From positions 1 to 8,540 of the forward strand of contig JAHFHI010000037.1 of NCBI GenBank assembly GCA_023246995.1: a stretch of DNA of 8,540 nt. The letters are read 5' to 3'. Below the pieces are notes generated by a model that saw only the letters and a list, made by a program, of their open reading frames with translations, was not told the DNA's origin and did not search any database. The position numbers were made by a program, and so were the translations under genes. The DNA comes from Candidatus Omnitrophota bacterium (GTDB lineage: Bacteria; Omnitrophota; Omnitrophia; Omnitrophales; Aquincolibacteriaceae). Below are positions 6,381-8,540 of this stretch, one piece after another (the first letter of the stretch is position 1; each line of letters begins with the position of its first letter).

Positions 6381-7117
6381 AAATTCTCACACTGAATACC
6401 TGGCAGGAGCAAGGGCCGTGGCGAGAGCGCTGGGAGATGATCTTTTCCGGACTCGAGCGGTACAGGCCGGATATCGTGGCCTTCCAGGAAGTTTTTAATC
6501 CGCAGTGGGCTCGGGAGGTTCAGAACCGAAGCGGTTTTGCGCATCTTGTTTTTGCCGAAGAGCCGTCAGGACTTATGATTCTTTCCAGGTATCCGGCGGC
6601 CGAATGGGAATGTTTGACCTATGAGACCGGGTCTCCGACGGAGCCTTACCGACGCTACGCGCTTTTTGCGCGGGTCGAGACCCCGGCCGGGGCTTTGGCT
6701 TTTTTTAACACGCACTTGTCCTGGAGACTTCACGAAAGCGCGGTGCGCCAGAAACAGATGGCCGAGCTCCTGGAATTTGTCGGCAGAAAATCCGCGGGGT
6801 CTGAAACCGCCGCGGCCGGGGATTTTAACGCTGCGCCGGAAAGCGCGGAGGTCGCGCGGATTCTCGCGGCCGGGTTTACGGATTCTTACGCGGCTCTTCA
6901 CCCGAAGGAACGCGGCGATACCTGGAACAATGAAAACCGTTTCGCCTTCGGGCATGACCCGCTGCCGGACCGGCGGATTGATTATATTTTTTTTAAAAAT
7001 GCAGACCGGATTTTAGGCCGGCATCTTCAAACCGAGATCATCTACCGCGAGGCGGATTCCGGAGGGCTCTATGCCTCGGACCACTTCGGTCTTCTAACGG
7101 AGTTTGCCGGTCTATGA
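6377..7117 (+). CDS. Endonuclease/exonuclease/phosphatase (EEP) superfamily hydrolase
   Basis: A 246-residue, metal-dependent phosphoesterase of the DNase I-like EEP fold with an apparently complete active site: LNTW with N7, AFQEV with the metal-binding E38, NTHLSW with H113, GDFNA with D149 and N151, DRRIDYIF with D202, and SDHFGLL with the D235-H236 pair. The family covers apurinic endonucleases, sphingomyelinases, inositol phosphatases and other phosphodiesterases. The sequence alone does not say which substrate is used, and the DNA-repair-type exonuclease III signatures are not obvious. No signal peptide is visible; the protein begins directly with the first beta strand, MKILTLNTW. The ATG overlaps the TGA of plsC (ATGA), with no Shine-Dalgarno of its own, so translational coupling is likely. 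Coupling to plsC makes a lipid or phosphodiester head-group substrate conceivable, but this is inference only. Confidence 0.9.
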   Translation: MKILTLNTWQEQGPWRERWEMIFSGLERYRPDIVAFQEVFNPQWAREVQNRSGFAHLVFAEEPSGLMILSRYPAAEWECLTYETGSPTEPYRRYALFARVETPAGALAFFNTHLSWRLHESAVRQKQMAELLEFVGRKSAGSETAAAGDFNAAPESAEVARILAAGFTDSYAALHPKERGDTWNNENRFAFGHDPLPDRRIDYIFFKNADRILGRHLQTEIIYREADSGGLYASDHFGLLTEFAGL

Positions 7118-8286
7118 AAAATCAGCCGTCCCGTCCGGGTCCTGTCCGAGCGGGTTTTTTGAGAAGGGGAGCGCCCGCCGCTGCGATTTTTTCGGCAGCC
7201 GTTATTTTTCTTTCCGCGGCCGGCGCGGTGTCTGCCGAAGAGAAAAAGAATCCCGAACAGGAGCGTCTCGAAAGGCGGCAGAAAGTCGAGATTCTGGGTT
7301 TTTTCATGAAAGACCCCGAGCACGCGAAACTCCCCGGCACGCCGCTTGCGATTCAGCTCTATAACCAGGCGGTGCTTCAGTTTCAGAAAAACGAATACGA
7401 CCTGGCGCGGGCCAGCCTGCGCGCCTCGCTCGAGCAGGACGGGCTCAATTCATTCGCCTATGAGCTGATGGGAGACATCGAAGCCAACGAGCAGAACCTT
7501 GCTGAAGCCAAGGCTAATTATGAAATTGCTTTCAACCTCCGGACGAGCGAGGAGCTCAAAAACAAAATCGAAAAACTTCAGAACGAAAGCAAGGTGGAAA
7601 AGAAGATGGCCCGTTACGGAGAGGAGCATTTTATCATCCGTTACGACAAGAGCGGGGAAGCCTACGAAGGTTTTGAAATCCGCGAGCTCCTGCGGGAGGC
7701 CTACCGGAAGTTGTCGCGGGACTTTGCGTTTTATTTTAAGCGCAAAGTGGCGGTCATTCTCTACGATGAAGCCGATTTTGCCGAGATTACCGGGACGCCT
7801 CACTGGGTGGCCGGCACCTTTGACGGCAAGCTGCGCATGCCGATCAATAAATCGGGTTTCAGCGATTTGGACGTGCGCGCGCTCACGGCCCACGAAATGA
7901 CGCACGCCTTTGTGACGGCCATGAGCGCCTCGCGGGCGCCGGCCTGGATCCAGGAAGGGCTCGCCGAATACGAGGAAAATAAAATCAAGCCGGTGGATTT
8001 ACTTGTCTTTGACTCGGGTGTCAAGACGGGCACGCTTTTCGCCCTTGAAGTGCTGATGGCGCAGGAGGCCACGCAGAATCTGCAGGATCCTCTCCTGATC
8101 GCGCTTTTTTACCAGCAGACCTTTCACCTCACCCGTTACTTGGTGCAGCGCTACGGCATGTACCGGATTAAAAAAATACTGGCCGAATACGGGGCCGGAA
8201 AAAATTCCGACGAGGCCATCCGGAACGTTTTGCGGATTTCGCCCTCACGGCTTGAGAAAGAATGGAAAAATACGTTTTCAAAATAA
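7114..8286 (+). CDS. Exported TPR-containing metalloprotease, peptidase MA-like (gluzincin)
   Basis: A 390-residue protein, probably periplasmic or cell-surface. An arginine-containing N-terminus is followed by a hydrophobic core (about 22-38) and an AVSA-like cleavage site near residue 41. Residues 78-145 carry about two TPR-like units (LYNQAVLQFQKNEYDLARAS; YELMGDIEANEQNLAEAKAN). A charged helix (146-166) leads to the catalytic part, where the zinc site is TAHEMTHAF (258-266), an HExxH with H260, E261 and H264, and the likely third ligand is E281 in APAWIQEGLAEYEE. This arrangement is that of gluzincins of the peptidase MA type. The catalytic residues are all present, so it should be an active zinc peptidase; the substrate is unknown. 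The start ATG overlaps the preceding TGA (ATGA) and has no Shine-Dalgarno, indicating coupled translation within the operon. A role in envelope protein turnover or processing is plausible but inferred. Confidence 0.9.
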   Translation: MKNQPSRPGPVRAGFLRRGAPAAAIFSAAVIFLSAAGAVSAEEKKNPEQERLERRQKVEILGFFMKDPEHAKLPGTPLAIQLYNQAVLQFQKNEYDLARASLRASLEQDGLNSFAYELMGDIEANEQNLAEAKANYEIAFNLRTSEELKNKIEKLQNESKVEKKMARYGEEHFIIRYDKSGEAYEGFEIRELLREAYRKLSRDFAFYFKRKVAVILYDEADFAEITGTPHWVAGTFDGKLRMPINKSGFSDLDVRALTAHEMTHAFVTAMSASRAPAWIQEGLAEYEENKIKPVDLLVFDSGVKTGTLFALEVLMAQEATQNLQDPLLIALFYQQTFHLTRYLVQRYGMYRIKKILAEYGAGKNSDEAIRNVLRISPSRLEKEWKNTFSK

Positions 8287-8540
8287 TCCCGCTGGCTGAA
8301 ATTGCGGACACCTTCCCCTTTCGGGTGCGCTACCGGCTGGACCGTGACCCGCGGCTTGAAGCGTCACTCAAAGTCCGGGGAATCCTCATGCCTCTCCTGG
8401 TCAGCGGGGGGAGTCCTGCCAGAATGATCTCCGGACACCGCAGATTCCTGGCGGCCCGGGCTCTTGGCCTTGAAAAAGCGCCGGCCCTTGAACTTCCGGC
8501 CGGGCTTGAAGACCGGGATCTCTATCTAGCCGCCATCCTG
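8262..8540 (+). CDS. ParB/Spo0J N-terminal domain protein (partial, 3' end outside window)
   Basis: Ninety-three codons are open from an ATG at 8262 to the window end. The product begins MEKYVFKIIPLAEIA and continues with LEASLKVRGILMPLLVSGG and ARMISGHRRFLAARALGL, which match the order of the ParB-N (ParB/sulfiredoxin-like) domain: a helix with S-x-x-x-G-hydrophobic-x-x-P-hydrophobic-hydrophobic-V, then an [I/V]-x-x-G-x-R-R-hydrophobic-x-A-A motif that corresponds to the nucleotide (CTP)-binding GERR box. Here the usual E is H (GHRR), a substitution I believe also occurs in non-chromosomal ParB-like proteins. The start lies 25 nt inside the end of the metalloprotease gene, with a weak GAGAAAG before it, so it belongs to the same operon. 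There is no ParA in the window. Whether a DNA-binding helix-turn-helix follows cannot be seen, so a role in partition, transcription control or another process is undecided. Confidence 0.75.
   Translation, partial: MEKYVFKIIPLAEIADTFPFRVRYRLDRDPRLEASLKVRGILMPLLVSGGSPARMISGHRRFLAARALGLEKAPALELPAGLEDRDLYLAAIL

Noticed and set aside
6128..6544. 138-codon minus-strand frame spanning the plsC/EEP junction.
   Set aside because: Both sense genes have full sets of catalytic motifs across this stretch, and the antisense translation has no recognisable features.

Overview
This 8.5 kb window reads as a chromosomal segment of a Gram-negative bacterium with moderately high GC. It holds eight protein-coding genes and almost no non-coding DNA. 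I saw no tRNA, rRNA, CRISPR array, insertion sequence or phage gene. The organism is probably an uncultured deep-branching lineage. The large exported protein with an 'IHIQ..H..YEAQ' opening motif resembles proteins I associate with Candidatus Omnitrophota and neighbouring phyla. That placement is inference from recollection, not from any search.

Region 1 (1-1148, + strand) is the C-terminal half of a PcrA/UvrD-type DNA helicase whose start lies before the window. Region 2 (1242-4493, + strand) is a 1083-residue exported protein of unknown function. Its first half carries two widely spaced histidine motifs that look like the TraB/ChaN/Tiki metal-binding fold. An Ala/Pro/Ser-rich linker follows, and then a C-terminal region I do not recognise. 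A well-formed sigma70-type promoter lies directly upstream of it. The only strong Shine-Dalgarno sequence there serves a different reading frame, so the start deserves checking.

Region 3 (4490-5490, - strand) is a two-gene unit: a MIP18/SufT-type iron-sulfur assembly factor followed 5 nt later by a TPR protein. A compact promoter at 5511-5540 drives it. The TPR gene meets the large gene tail to tail, and their stop codons share the palindrome TTAA.

Region 4 (5610-8540, + strand) is a tightly overlapping operon: a PlsC-type acyltransferase, an endonuclease/exonuclease/phosphatase-fold hydrolase, an exported TPR-gluzincin metalloprotease, and the beginning of a ParB-N domain protein cut by the window end. 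The first two junctions are ATGA overlaps. The last is a 25-nt overlap. This implies coupled translation of membrane-lipid, phosphoesterase, envelope-protease and ParB-like functions.

The longest stretches without a gene are 1149-1241 and 5491-5609. Both appear to hold promoters and nothing else. The most promising candidates for something undescribed are the large Tiki-like exported protein and the mixed operon ending in the orphan ParB-like gene.
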